A stretch of 64,000 bases of DNA, from the NCBI GenBank assembly GCA_001769195.1, contig MEOK01000038.1, positions 135,020-199,019 of the forward strand. Direction: 5' to 3'. Source of the DNA: Bacteroidetes bacterium GWF2_40_14. GTDB taxonomy: Bacteria > Bacteroidota > Bacteroidia > Bacteroidales > UBA932. The notes beneath the pieces were generated by a model. It was given only the letters and a program-made list of their open reading frames with translations, was not told the DNA's origin and searched no databases. The translations under genes and the position numbers were made by a program. Positions 21,642-29,735 of this stretch are shown here, in pieces (position 1 is the stretch's first letter; each line of letters begins with the position of its first letter).

Positions 21642-21918
21642 TTTTCTTTAGTTTATATGTGAAATACTCATCATTATCATCAACTGAACCTACCGATACA
21701 AATCCAAATTTCACCAAAGACATAACAAGAAACATTGTCTTATCTCTTGGTATTCCTGTTCCTGTACTAAGTTGGGCAATAGTTCTCTCTCCCAGCCCAA
21801 GTTCTGTCAATATAGATTTCTTATCTTTGTTGAACTGTTTCAAATTCTCTTTAACCTCGTCGGAAACCTTTCTCCTGTCGCGAAGTATTTTAACTGTCAT
21901 TATTTTTTCTGTAGACAT
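21628..21918 (-). CDS. Small winged-helix-like protein in Hdr/Qmo-like operon
   Basis: 96 aa 'ILTELGLGERTIAQLSTGTGIPRDKTMFLVMSLVKFGFVSVGSV' wHTH-like; overlaps the next gene by 14 bp. Confidence 0.6.
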   Translation of the reverse strand: MSTEKIMTVKILRDRRKVSDEVKENLKQFNKDKKSILTELGLGERTIAQLSTGTGIPRDKTMFLVMSLVKFGFVSVGSVDDNDEYFTYKLKKNEQN

Positions 21919-21930
21919 AAACTCTCCTTA

Positions 21931-23646
21931 TTATTTAGCCAGTACATCAATCATACTCTCCATCTCTTTATTGGTAAAAGAAATGAGTTCTATGGAGTCC
22001 GAAGGACAAACAGGAAGACACATTCCGCAACCTTTGCACGTACTTGTATTAATAGTTGCAACACTCTTTCCCCCATCATCAATCATCGAAACAGCATTAA
22101 ACGGACAAGCTTCACTACATGCATTGCACCAGTTGCAGCTCGATTTGTCAACATATGCAATTATTGGTTCTAGTTCAAGTTCTCCTTTGCTCACAAACGA
22201 ATGCGATTTTGCTGCTGCAGACATTGCAGAATTAACAGATTCCATTACATTTTTTGGTCCCTGACATGTTCCTGCAATAGTAATCCCGTCAATAACGGTC
22301 TCAACCGGACGGAGTTTCATGTGAATCTCATTGAAAAATTTGTCTCTGCCTTTAGGTAGTTTGAATAAAGAACCTAAACTTGTATCTTTATCCGGAACCA
22401 TTCCTGTTATAAGAACAACCAGGTCTGCAATTGCCTCTATCTCTTTTTTCTCAGAAAGCAGGTCGCCAGCTTTTATAGATATAGCACCATCATATTCAGT
22501 TACAACCGGTGGCTTCTTGTCCAGAAACTGAATATAAATATCTCCGACTCTGTTAGACTCTTTGTAAATCAACTCTTGCTTTCCGTAAGTCCGTACACCC
22601 TTGGTAAAATGATAATTTTGAATTTCCGGGTATTTGTGTTTCACATCAAGTGAAGCCTGAACAGCCGCTGTGCAACAATAGCGAGAACAATATTTGTTGT
22701 CACCTTTTGCCTGCCGGCTACCAACGCAATATATGTATGCAATGGAACCTATCTTTTTGTCATTATAAATAAGCTTTTCATTGCTGTTTCTGAGAAGCTT
22801 TCTGAACTGAGGAAGGGTTATAACATTTTTAATCTGATTATAACCAAACTCTCCATCTGCAGGAGTATATGAGTTAAAACCAGTAGCAACCAGTATGGAA
22901 CCTACATTTATATCCTTTTGGGATTGACCCTGAGACCCGGAAATATTCACTTTTAACTTAAAGTCTCCAATGTTTCCTGAATAGCCAACAACCTCAGAGT
23001 TTGTCATTAGTGTAATGTTCTTCTCGTTTTTAATATCCTCTTCCAAAATATTCAGAAGTTCTTTACCGGTTAACTGTTCCGGACTTATTGTGTCAAGTTC
23101 GTGAAGTTTTCCGCCAACTCTTGAATCTCTTTCAATCAGGAACACCTCGTCCTGCATTCTGGAAAGGGATATAGCTGCCTTCAGGCCGGCAACTCCGCCT
23201 CCAATAACGGCTACAGAACGTTTTGATTCGATAACAATTGGTTCAAGCGACTCTGCCAGACGCGCCTTTGCAATGGCAGCTTTAACAAGCAAAATGGCCT
23301 TTTCTGTAGCTCCGGTTTTATCGTCTGAATGTGCCCAGGATGCCTGTTCACGGATATTTGCATGAACATAATTATATTTGTTGAGACCTGCACGTTCACT
23401 AACTGCACGGAAGGTTGATAGATGAAGCTTTGGAGAACAACTGGCAACAACAATACCGCTCAGGTTATTCTCTTTTATATCTGTATCCATATCATTCTGG
23501 TTTGAATCACCACATGCAAACATTGTAGTCTTTGCCAGAATGACGCAATCCTCGTCCTTTATTGAATCTTTAACCTTTTCTATGTCGACATAGTCGGAGA
23601 TGTTTCCGCCACAGGCACATATATATATTCCAAGTTTTTTTTTCAT
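21931..23646 (-). CDS. HdrA-like (QmoB-like) FAD/iron-sulfur protein
   Basis: 'IYICACGGNISDYVDIEKV', 'ANIREQASWAH', 'VAVIGGGVAGLKAAI', two C-terminal 4Fe-4S motifs CNWCNACSEACP and CKGCGMCLPVCP. Confidence 0.9.
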   Translation of the reverse strand: MKKKLGIYICACGGNISDYVDIEKVKDSIKDEDCVILAKTTMFACGDSNQNDMDTDIKENNLSGIVVASCSPKLHLSTFRAVSERAGLNKYNYVHANIREQASWAHSDDKTGATEKAILLVKAAIAKARLAESLEPIVIESKRSVAVIGGGVAGLKAAISLSRMQDEVFLIERDSRVGGKLHELDTISPEQLTGKELLNILEEDIKNEKNITLMTNSEVVGYSGNIGDFKLKVNISGSQGQSQKDINVGSILVATGFNSYTPADGEFGYNQIKNVITLPQFRKLLRNSNEKLIYNDKKIGSIAYIYCVGSRQAKGDNKYCSRYCCTAAVQASLDVKHKYPEIQNYHFTKGVRTYGKQELIYKESNRVGDIYIQFLDKKPPVVTEYDGAISIKAGDLLSEKKEIEAIADLVVLITGMVPDKDTSLGSLFKLPKGRDKFFNEIHMKLRPVETVIDGITIAGTCQGPKNVMESVNSAMSAAAKSHSFVSKGELELEPIIAYVDKSSCNWCNACSEACPFNAVSMIDDGGKSVATINTSTCKGCGMCLPVCPSDSIELISFTNKEMESMIDVLAK

Positions 23647-23660
23647 CTCATTATGTCTGT

Positions 23661-24956
23661 TTATTGATTAAGATAGCATATAGCCTCTGTTGAGGCTGAC
23701 CCGGCAGATAGTATTGAATCCGGAATGTCCTTGGGCCCGGTGGCAGTTCCTGCAACAAAAACACCCTCGATTGTAGTTTTTGCAGGGCTCAGCAAAGGAT
23801 CACTCTGCTTAACAAATTGCAGTGAATCAAGTTCCAGTTTATGGGTAGTAAAGAGACCGGCAGGTTCGCTGTTTGGCTTGACACCTACCGAAAGTACAAC
23901 CAGGTCATGATCGGCTTCCTTAAGTTTTCCTGATGCAAGGTCTTCATATCTTAGTGTCAGGTTGCCATTCTCTTTTTCTGAAATTCTGCCAATCTTCCCT
24001 TTTACAAAACGCACACCCATTCCTGCAGCCTGTTCGTAAAATTCTTCGTAACCCTTGCCATAAGCCCTAATATCAATGTAATATATTGTAATGTCTGCCA
24101 TAGGAAGCGCTCCCATTAGCAGTTGGGCTTGTTTTATTGAATACATACAGCAAATTTGTGAACAGATAGGGTTTCCTAATGAGTCGTCTCTCGATCCTGC
24201 GCACAAGACATAAGCAATTTTATCCGGAACTTTGCCGTCACTTGATCGTAAAATTGTATGAAAAGGACGGGTAGGGGCAAGCAGTCTCTCCATCTGCATT
24301 GATGTTATTACATTTTTGGCCTCTCCATAATTGTATCTTGGAACATTAGAAGGGTCATAAAGTTTGAATCCTGTTGCTACTATGGCTGTTTTTGCAGTTA
24401 TTACATAATCACGCGGCTCTTGTGTGAAATCTATACAACCAGGGGGACAGACCTTTTCACATGCACCGCAAAGTGTGCAATTTTCTATATCAATTGCAGC
24501 TACTTTAGGACTGGCAATACTGAATGGTATGTAAGCGGCCTTACGCCCAACCAGATTATATTGAAACTGATCCTTAACTATTACCGGACAAGCCTCTTCG
24601 CATAGCTGACATGCTGTGCAATCTTCGGCAACAACATATCTCGGTCTTCTGGTAACCTTTGCTACAAAATCATGTTCTCCCCTCTTTTCTACAGATGTAA
24701 GGTCACTTTCAGTAAAAATTGTTATGTTTGGGTGGCGTGATATTTCTGAAACCTTTGGTGTTGTGATACATGCAGAACAATCAAGTGTTGGGAATACCTT
24801 GCTGAGCATAATCATCTTACCACCTAAAGAGAGTCTTTTCTCAATGATGATTACCTTATAACCGTTGCTGGCGAGATTCAGTGCAGCCTCTCCACCTGCA
24901 ATTCCTCCTCCAATAACCAGTGCATCAAACGATAATGTGGTTGGCTCTTTTTGCAT
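23661..24956 (-). CDS. HdrA-like (QmoA-like) FAD/iron-sulfur protein
   Basis: 'ALVIGGGIAGGEAALNLASNGYKVIIIEK', 'FPTLDCSACITTPKV', CTACQLCEEACP and CTLCGACEKVCPPG. Confidence 0.9.
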   Translation of the reverse strand: MQKEPTTLSFDALVIGGGIAGGEAALNLASNGYKVIIIEKRLSLGGKMIMLSKVFPTLDCSACITTPKVSEISRHPNITIFTESDLTSVEKRGEHDFVAKVTRRPRYVVAEDCTACQLCEEACPVIVKDQFQYNLVGRKAAYIPFSIASPKVAAIDIENCTLCGACEKVCPPGCIDFTQEPRDYVITAKTAIVATGFKLYDPSNVPRYNYGEAKNVITSMQMERLLAPTRPFHTILRSSDGKVPDKIAYVLCAGSRDDSLGNPICSQICCMYSIKQAQLLMGALPMADITIYYIDIRAYGKGYEEFYEQAAGMGVRFVKGKIGRISEKENGNLTLRYEDLASGKLKEADHDLVVLSVGVKPNSEPAGLFTTHKLELDSLQFVKQSDPLLSPAKTTIEGVFVAGTATGPKDIPDSILSAGSASTEAICYLNQ

Positions 24957-24960
24957 AATT

Positions 24961-25356
24961 CTAATTTTCCGGTTTTATTAGTAATTCATTAAAACTTTTG
25001 ATTTGTTTTACAAAAGATTCGCTACATACAGAACAAATCGCAGCCATTCTAAGTCTTGCAGGTTCCAGCCCTTTTTCTTTCATCATTATGTGGGTTCTTT
25101 CCACAATAGATCCGGTTTTCTCTATGCAGCTCTCTCCAAAAGAGCAGTCACTGCCATCTGCGGCTATAAACACACCATCGAACCCCTTTTCAAAAGCTCT
25201 CATTATCCACTTTGGCTTAATCCCGCTTGAACATCTGATTGCTATAGTGTATACCTGAGGAGGATAGTGTAATTTTAAAAGGCCCGCCATATCAATGGCG
25301 GGATCAGAAATTTTCTCAGTTGAGAAGACCAGGATTTTTGCACTCCTTTTATTCAT
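24961..25356 (-). CDS. MvhD/FlpD-like hydrogenase iron-sulfur subunit domain protein
   Basis: 131 aa 'YTIAIRCSSGIKPKWIMRAFEKGFDGVFIAADGSDCSFGE' MvhD-type pattern. Confidence 0.8.
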   Translation of the reverse strand: MNKRSAKILVFSTEKISDPAIDMAGLLKLHYPPQVYTIAIRCSSGIKPKWIMRAFEKGFDGVFIAADGSDCSFGESCIEKTGSIVERTHIMMKEKGLEPARLRMAAICSVCSESFVKQIKSFNELLIKPEN

Positions 25357-25365
25357 TACTAAAAT

Positions 25366-25626
25366 CTAAATCTCGTTTTTGCGCATATATATCTTATAGT
25401 AGCCATTCTCCTCAACTGTTCCAAGGTAGTCATGGCCCTGCTTGTTACACCATTTGGGTATATCAACTTTTGTTCCTTCGTCGGCAGATAGAATTTCCAT
25501 TACCTCCCCCTCTTCAATAGTACTGAGAGCCTTTTTAGCTTCCAAAAGTGGCCCTGGACATGCTGTTCCTCTTGCATCAACACTTTTTGCCACATCTAAC
25601 TTTTTTAATTCTTCAGTTGTCATCAT
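25366..25626 (-). CDS. TusA-family sulfurtransferase
   Basis: 'SVDARGTACPGPLLEAKKAL' CPxP motif. Confidence 0.93.
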   Translation of the reverse strand: MMTTEELKKLDVAKSVDARGTACPGPLLEAKKALSTIEEGEVMEILSADEGTKVDIPKWCNKQGHDYLGTVEENGYYKIYMRKNEI

Positions 25627-25656
25627 GATATTTGTTTTTTGTTTTGTTTTTTAATA

Positions 25657-26223
25657 TTATATGAATAGTTGAGCGGCACTCTCTCCTGCGTCGGTAACAA
25701 ATGTTGCTGCTCCAGCAAAAGAGAGATGAGGGTAATCTATAAGCTCCTCTTTTTTGAAGCCCATAAGACCCATAGACATTTCACAAACTATAATCTCTAT
25801 TCCAAGTTCTCCAGCTGTCTTGAACATCTCATCCAAAGAGAGAACGTTTTGCTTTTTCATAAGATATTTTATCATCATCGGACCCATTCCGGCCATATTC
25901 ATGTTTGATAATTTGAGCTTGTCTTTTCCCTTAGGAAGCATAATGCCAAACATCTTTGAGATAAAATCCTTGCCCTTTGCGCTCTTCTTCTTATCTCTAA
26001 GTGCAGAAAGTGCCCAGAATGAGAAGAAAATCTTGACTTTTGTGTCCATTGCTGCAGCTGCAATGGAAATTATCATTGTTGCAAGTATTTTATCCAGATC
26101 GCCTGAAACACAGGCAATGGACAGTTGGTCCTTCCTGCCATCCTGTAATTTAGTAACCTTTTTTTGCAGCTTGTCAACCTGTTGCTGAAGTTGCTGAATT
26201 TGTAATTGTAGTTCTTCTTGCAT
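25657..26223 (-). CDS. DsrE/DsrF/DrsH-like (DsrE2-type) family protein
   Basis: N-terminal coiled coil, 'SIACVSGDLDKILATMIISIAAAAMDTKVKIFFSFWAL', 'IIVCEMSMGLMGFKKEELID'; internal Met at 26223 as start. Confidence 0.85.
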   Translation of the reverse strand: MQEELQLQIQQLQQQVDKLQKKVTKLQDGRKDQLSIACVSGDLDKILATMIISIAAAAMDTKVKIFFSFWALSALRDKKKSAKGKDFISKMFGIMLPKGKDKLKLSNMNMAGMGPMMIKYLMKKQNVLSLDEMFKTAGELGIEIIVCEMSMGLMGFKKEELIDYPHLSFAGAATFVTDAGESAAQLFI

Positions 26224-26250
26224 AATTATTGGTTTGATATATAATTTGTG

Positions 26251-26258
26251 CAAAGGAA
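26251..26258 (-). promoter_or_regulatory. Candidate -7 box (TTCCTTTG) for the dsrE-like operon
   Basis: CAAAGGAA on plus strand; one mismatch from TAnnTTTG. Confidence 0.3.
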
Positions 26259-26312
26259 CATAATTTTTTAAGTCTTTTTATGTAAGATAATATGATATTG
26301 ATGGCGAAAAAC

Positions 26313-26328
26313 TGTGATATGAATCACA
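26313..26328. promoter_or_regulatory. Crp/Fnr-type binding site
   Basis: TGTGATATGAATCACA: perfect TGTGA-N6-TCACA (6-bp arms TGTGAT/ATCACA) in the divergent intergenic region. Confidence 0.75.
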
Positions 26329-26335
26329 ATTTTGC

Positions 26336-26343
26336 TAACTTTG
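26336..26343 (+). promoter_or_regulatory. -7 box (TAACTTTG) for crp/fnr-type gene
   Basis: TAnnTTTG match 19 nt upstream of the ATG at 26363. Confidence 0.5.
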
Positions 26344-26362
26344 TATTAGAATAATATTTCTT

Positions 26363-27040
26363 ATGGAAAATAAATGTGCTTTCTGTGATTATAAGTCTGC
26401 TGCAGCCAGGAAACTAACTATCGATGAGATAGATAAATTGTCTGTTAACTGCCTTACAGTAAAGTTCAAAAAAGGAGATTCTATTATCAGGCAGGGTACA
26501 TATTCAACAAATGTTGCATATCTTAAGAGTGGACTTGTAAAGATTCATATTGACGGGCCCTATCACGTGCAAGTTGTAAGAATTGTAAAACCTTCCAGCT
26601 ACCTGGGCCTCCCGACAACATTCGGTGACAAGATAAATCAGTATTCAGTAACAGCAATTGAAGAGTCGGAGGTTTGCTTTATCGATATTTCACTTTTCAG
26701 GAAGCTTCTGGCTACTAACCCCGACTTCAGCAATCAGATTCTTATTGAACTTTGCAAGGGGGAGTTGGAATCTTATCAGAAATGTGTCAACCGCACACAA
26801 AAGCAGACAAGGGGCAAACTTGCAGATGTGCTACTTGATTTTGCTGACAATATTTATCATTCTGACATTTTTCCTGTTCTAATAAATCAAGAAGATATTG
26901 GCAATCTGGTTGATGCTTCAAGAGAGAGTGTGAGTAGAGTCCTTAGTGAGTTCGTAAAAGATGGCATTCTAAAAATCTCTGGCAGAAACATTGAGATTAT
27001 AAACAAAAATACCTTAAAACAAATAAGTGCTAAAGGGTGA
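26363..27040 (+). CDS. Crp/Fnr family transcriptional regulator
   Basis: cNMP-binding-like N-term, HTH 'INQEDIGNLVDASRESVSRVLSEFVKDGIL'; N-terminal CxxC (KCAFCDY). Confidence 0.95.
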   Translation: MENKCAFCDYKSAAARKLTIDEIDKLSVNCLTVKFKKGDSIIRQGTYSTNVAYLKSGLVKIHIDGPYHVQVVRIVKPSSYLGLPTTFGDKINQYSVTAIEESEVCFIDISLFRKLLATNPDFSNQILIELCKGELESYQKCVNRTQKQTRGKLADVLLDFADNIYHSDIFPVLINQEDIGNLVDASRESVSRVLSEFVKDGILKISGRNIEIINKNTLKQISAKG

Positions 27041-27051
27041 AAGCCGGTTGT

Positions 27052-27852
27052 TCATCTGAATTGTTTGTAGATAAGCCAGAAAGAGACAGAAATAACAGCT
27101 ATTGCCACTACCCAGTTGATGAATCTGATTCCCCAGCTTATGGCAACCCTAGACGCAACTATTGCCCCGCAAACATTCCCCACAGCATAAATAAATGCAA
27201 CCGGCCAGTTCACCTGACCATGCAAAATGAATACAGCAAGAGCCAAAGGGGTGTACAGAAGCACAGCAAACTGTTTGATTGCATTTGCTTTAAGCATGTC
27301 CAAACCATAGAAATAGATACTACCGAAAATTATCAAAATTCCCACACCCGCATGTGTAAACCCCCCGTAAATTCCTACAACAACAAAAACAATGAATTTA
27401 AGAGGAGTCAGATTATCCTTTATCCCATTATTCCCTTTTATAGAGAGTTTGCTGTCTGTCATAAGTGATATTGCCATTATAGGCAGAAGAATCCCCATGA
27501 CAATTTCGACTATCTGCGTATTCAACACTGCGACAAGCTGTGCACCAATGATTGAACCTATGGCTACCGGAATACCAACCTTGGTGCCGATTTTTGTGTC
27601 GAGGTACCCTTTCTTCTTAAAGATTAGTGTAGAGACCGCAAACTGGGAAAGTACTCCTACACGCGAAGTTCCGTTTGCAACATTAATTGGCATACCCATT
27701 GCCATAAACAATACATAGGAGAGGGCAGTGGCCATCCCTGCAAGAGTATTGATAAACCCTACAACAAAACCAACCAATACCAGTATTGCTATCATTGAGG
27801 GAGAGAAAGGATCTGTATTGAGAAGGTAGTCGGTTATGGTAGTGAACATCAT
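27052..27852 (-). CDS. TSUP (TauE/SafE) family transporter
   Basis: 'VGFVVGFINTLAGMATALSYVLFMAMGMPINVANGTSRVGVLSQ' duplicated TSUP fold. Confidence 0.92.
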   Translation of the reverse strand: MMFTTITDYLLNTDPFSPSMIAILVLVGFVVGFINTLAGMATALSYVLFMAMGMPINVANGTSRVGVLSQFAVSTLIFKKKGYLDTKIGTKVGIPVAIGSIIGAQLVAVLNTQIVEIVMGILLPIMAISLMTDSKLSIKGNNGIKDNLTPLKFIVFVVVGIYGGFTHAGVGILIIFGSIYFYGLDMLKANAIKQFAVLLYTPLALAVFILHGQVNWPVAFIYAVGNVCGAIVASRVAISWGIRFINWVVAIAVISVSFWLIYKQFR

Positions 27853-27977
27853 GGCTGATTATTGACCCAAAGATAGAGAATAATTGGTAAAGGTGTCAAT
27901 TTGTCTTGTTAGCCTCTTTGGCAAATTATTTGTGATTATCTTTACAGCTTTGAACAGATAAAAAATTACATATACAG

Positions 27978-28547
27978 ATGAAAGAACACAAGAGAGATAA
28001 ACATGGTATGGATCATGATAAGGAACATGCTAATAAAGAGGAGATAAGTGAAGTGAAAGTTGACTGTAAGCAGGAGGAACCACAACAATCTCAACAAATT
28101 GAAGAGAGTTCAGAAGATAAGATTGCCGCCCTTAATGACAAATATTTGCGTTTAGCTGCAGAATTTGATAATTATCGCCGCAGAACTGCAAAGGAGAGAC
28201 TGGACCTGGTTATGACAGCGGGCGAAGAGACTATTGTTGGAGTGCTTCCTGTTCTTGATGATTGTGAAAGAGCTCTTGATGTACTGCATCGTTCGGATGG
28301 TGACAATTCAGTTGCAATAGAGGGAACGGAGATTATATATAATAAATTGTTCAGTTATTTGGAATCCAAAGGACTTAAGAAAATAGAATCTGTCGGCAAG
28401 GAGTTGAATACTGATTTTCATGAAGCCATAGCTCAATTACCTGCACAAAAGAAAGAACACCGAAACAAAATTATGGAGGTGGTTCAACAAGGATACACAC
28501 TTAATGGCAAAGTTATCCGTTTTGCCAAGGTAGTAATTGGTATTTAA
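27978..28547 (+). CDS. grpE: Nucleotide exchange factor GrpE
   Basis: '[23 protein letters not shown]', '[20 protein letters not shown]'. Confidence 0.97.
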   Translation: MKEHKRDKHGMDHDKEHANKEEISEVKVDCKQEEPQQSQQIEESSEDKIAALNDKYLRLAAEFDNYRRRTAKERLDLVMTAGEETIVGVLPVLDDCERALDVLHRSDGDNSVAIEGTEIIYNKLFSYLESKGLKKIESVGKELNTDFHEAIAQLPAQKKEHRNKIMEVVQQGYTLNGKVIRFAKVVIGI

Positions 28548-28557
28548 CTTACATATA

Positions 28558-29727
28558 ATGACTAAAAGAGACTATTACGAAGTATTGGGTGTGTCAAAAG
28601 GGGCATCGGCAGATGAGATAAAAAAAGCTTACCGAAAACTTGCCATCAAATACCATCCCGACAAAAACCCTGGAAATAAGGATGCAGAAGAAAAGTTCAA
28701 GGAGGCCGCAGAGGCTTATGATGTTCTGAGCAACCCTGACAAAAAGGCTCGTTTCGACCAGTTCGGACACGCAGGAATGAATGGAGCAGGCAATAGCGGG
28801 GGTGGATTCAGCGGAACAGGATTTTCAATGGACGACATATTCAGTCAGTTCGGAGATATTTTCGGAGGACACTTTGGAAGTGGTTTTGGAGGTTTTGGCA
28901 GCTACGGACAATCATCAAGAGGCGGAAGAAGAGTTAACAGAGGGTCAGATATAAGGATACGCGTTAAGCTCGATCTCAAAGAGATTGCTCACGGAGCAGA
29001 AAAAAAAGTAAAGATAAACAAACAGGTATCCTGCAACGAATGTAATGGCAGAGGAGCAAAATCAGAAGCAGATATCCATACCTGTGACACTTGTAAAGGG
29101 AGCGGTCAGGTTACCAGAATCACTCAGACAATTCTTGGCAACATGCAAACTGCATCGGTTTGTCCATCATGTGGAGGCGAAGGGAAAACAATAACCAAGC
29201 CATGTTCAAAATGCGGAGGAGACGGACTGGTCAAGGAGATGGAGGAGATAACATTCAAGATTCCTGCCGGAGTAGCTCAAGGAATGCAGCTCACCGTTCA
29301 AGGCAAAGGAAATGCAGCTAAGAGAGGAGGAGTCAATGGTGATCTTCTTGTGGTAATAGAAGAGGAGGGTCATCCAGAACTTCAAAGAGATGGGAATGAC
29401 CTTATATACTCACTTTTCATATCTGTAACAGATGCGATACTCGGAAATGAGGCTGATATTCCTTCAGTAGACGGAAAGCTCCGTATCAAGATTGAGCCGG
29501 GAACACAATCAGGCAAGATATTAAGATTGAGGGCAAAAGGATTGCCTGACGTTAATGGTTATGGAAATGGTGACTTGTTGGTGTACATTCAGGTTTGGAC
29601 ACCAAAAAAACTAGACAGACAGGAAAGGGAGATAATGGAAAAACTAAAAGGTTCTGAAAATTTCAAACCCAAACCCGACAAAGATGACAGAAACTTTTTC
29701 GAAAGGATGAAAAAGATGTTTTCTTAA
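28558..29727 (+). CDS. dnaJ: Chaperone DnaJ
   Basis: J-domain HPD, four CxxCxGxG zinc-finger repeats. Confidence 0.98.
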   Translation: MTKRDYYEVLGVSKGASADEIKKAYRKLAIKYHPDKNPGNKDAEEKFKEAAEAYDVLSNPDKKARFDQFGHAGMNGAGNSGGGFSGTGFSMDDIFSQFGDIFGGHFGSGFGGFGSYGQSSRGGRRVNRGSDIRIRVKLDLKEIAHGAEKKVKINKQVSCNECNGRGAKSEADIHTCDTCKGSGQVTRITQTILGNMQTASVCPSCGGEGKTITKPCSKCGGDGLVKEMEEITFKIPAGVAQGMQLTVQGKGNAAKRGGVNGDLLVVIEEEGHPELQRDGNDLIYSLFISVTDAILGNEADIPSVDGKLRIKIEPGTQSGKILRLRAKGLPDVNGYGNGDLLVYIQVWTPKKLDRQEREIMEKLKGSENFKPKPDKDDRNFFERMKKMFS

Positions 29728-29735
29728 AAACTTAC

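Noticed and set aside
20595-26223. Canonical dissimilatory sulfate reduction or methanogen-type heterodisulfide reductase locus
   Set aside because: No aprAB, dsrAB, sat or HdrB-type CCG protein is present in the window, so only a Qmo/Hdr-like module is supported.
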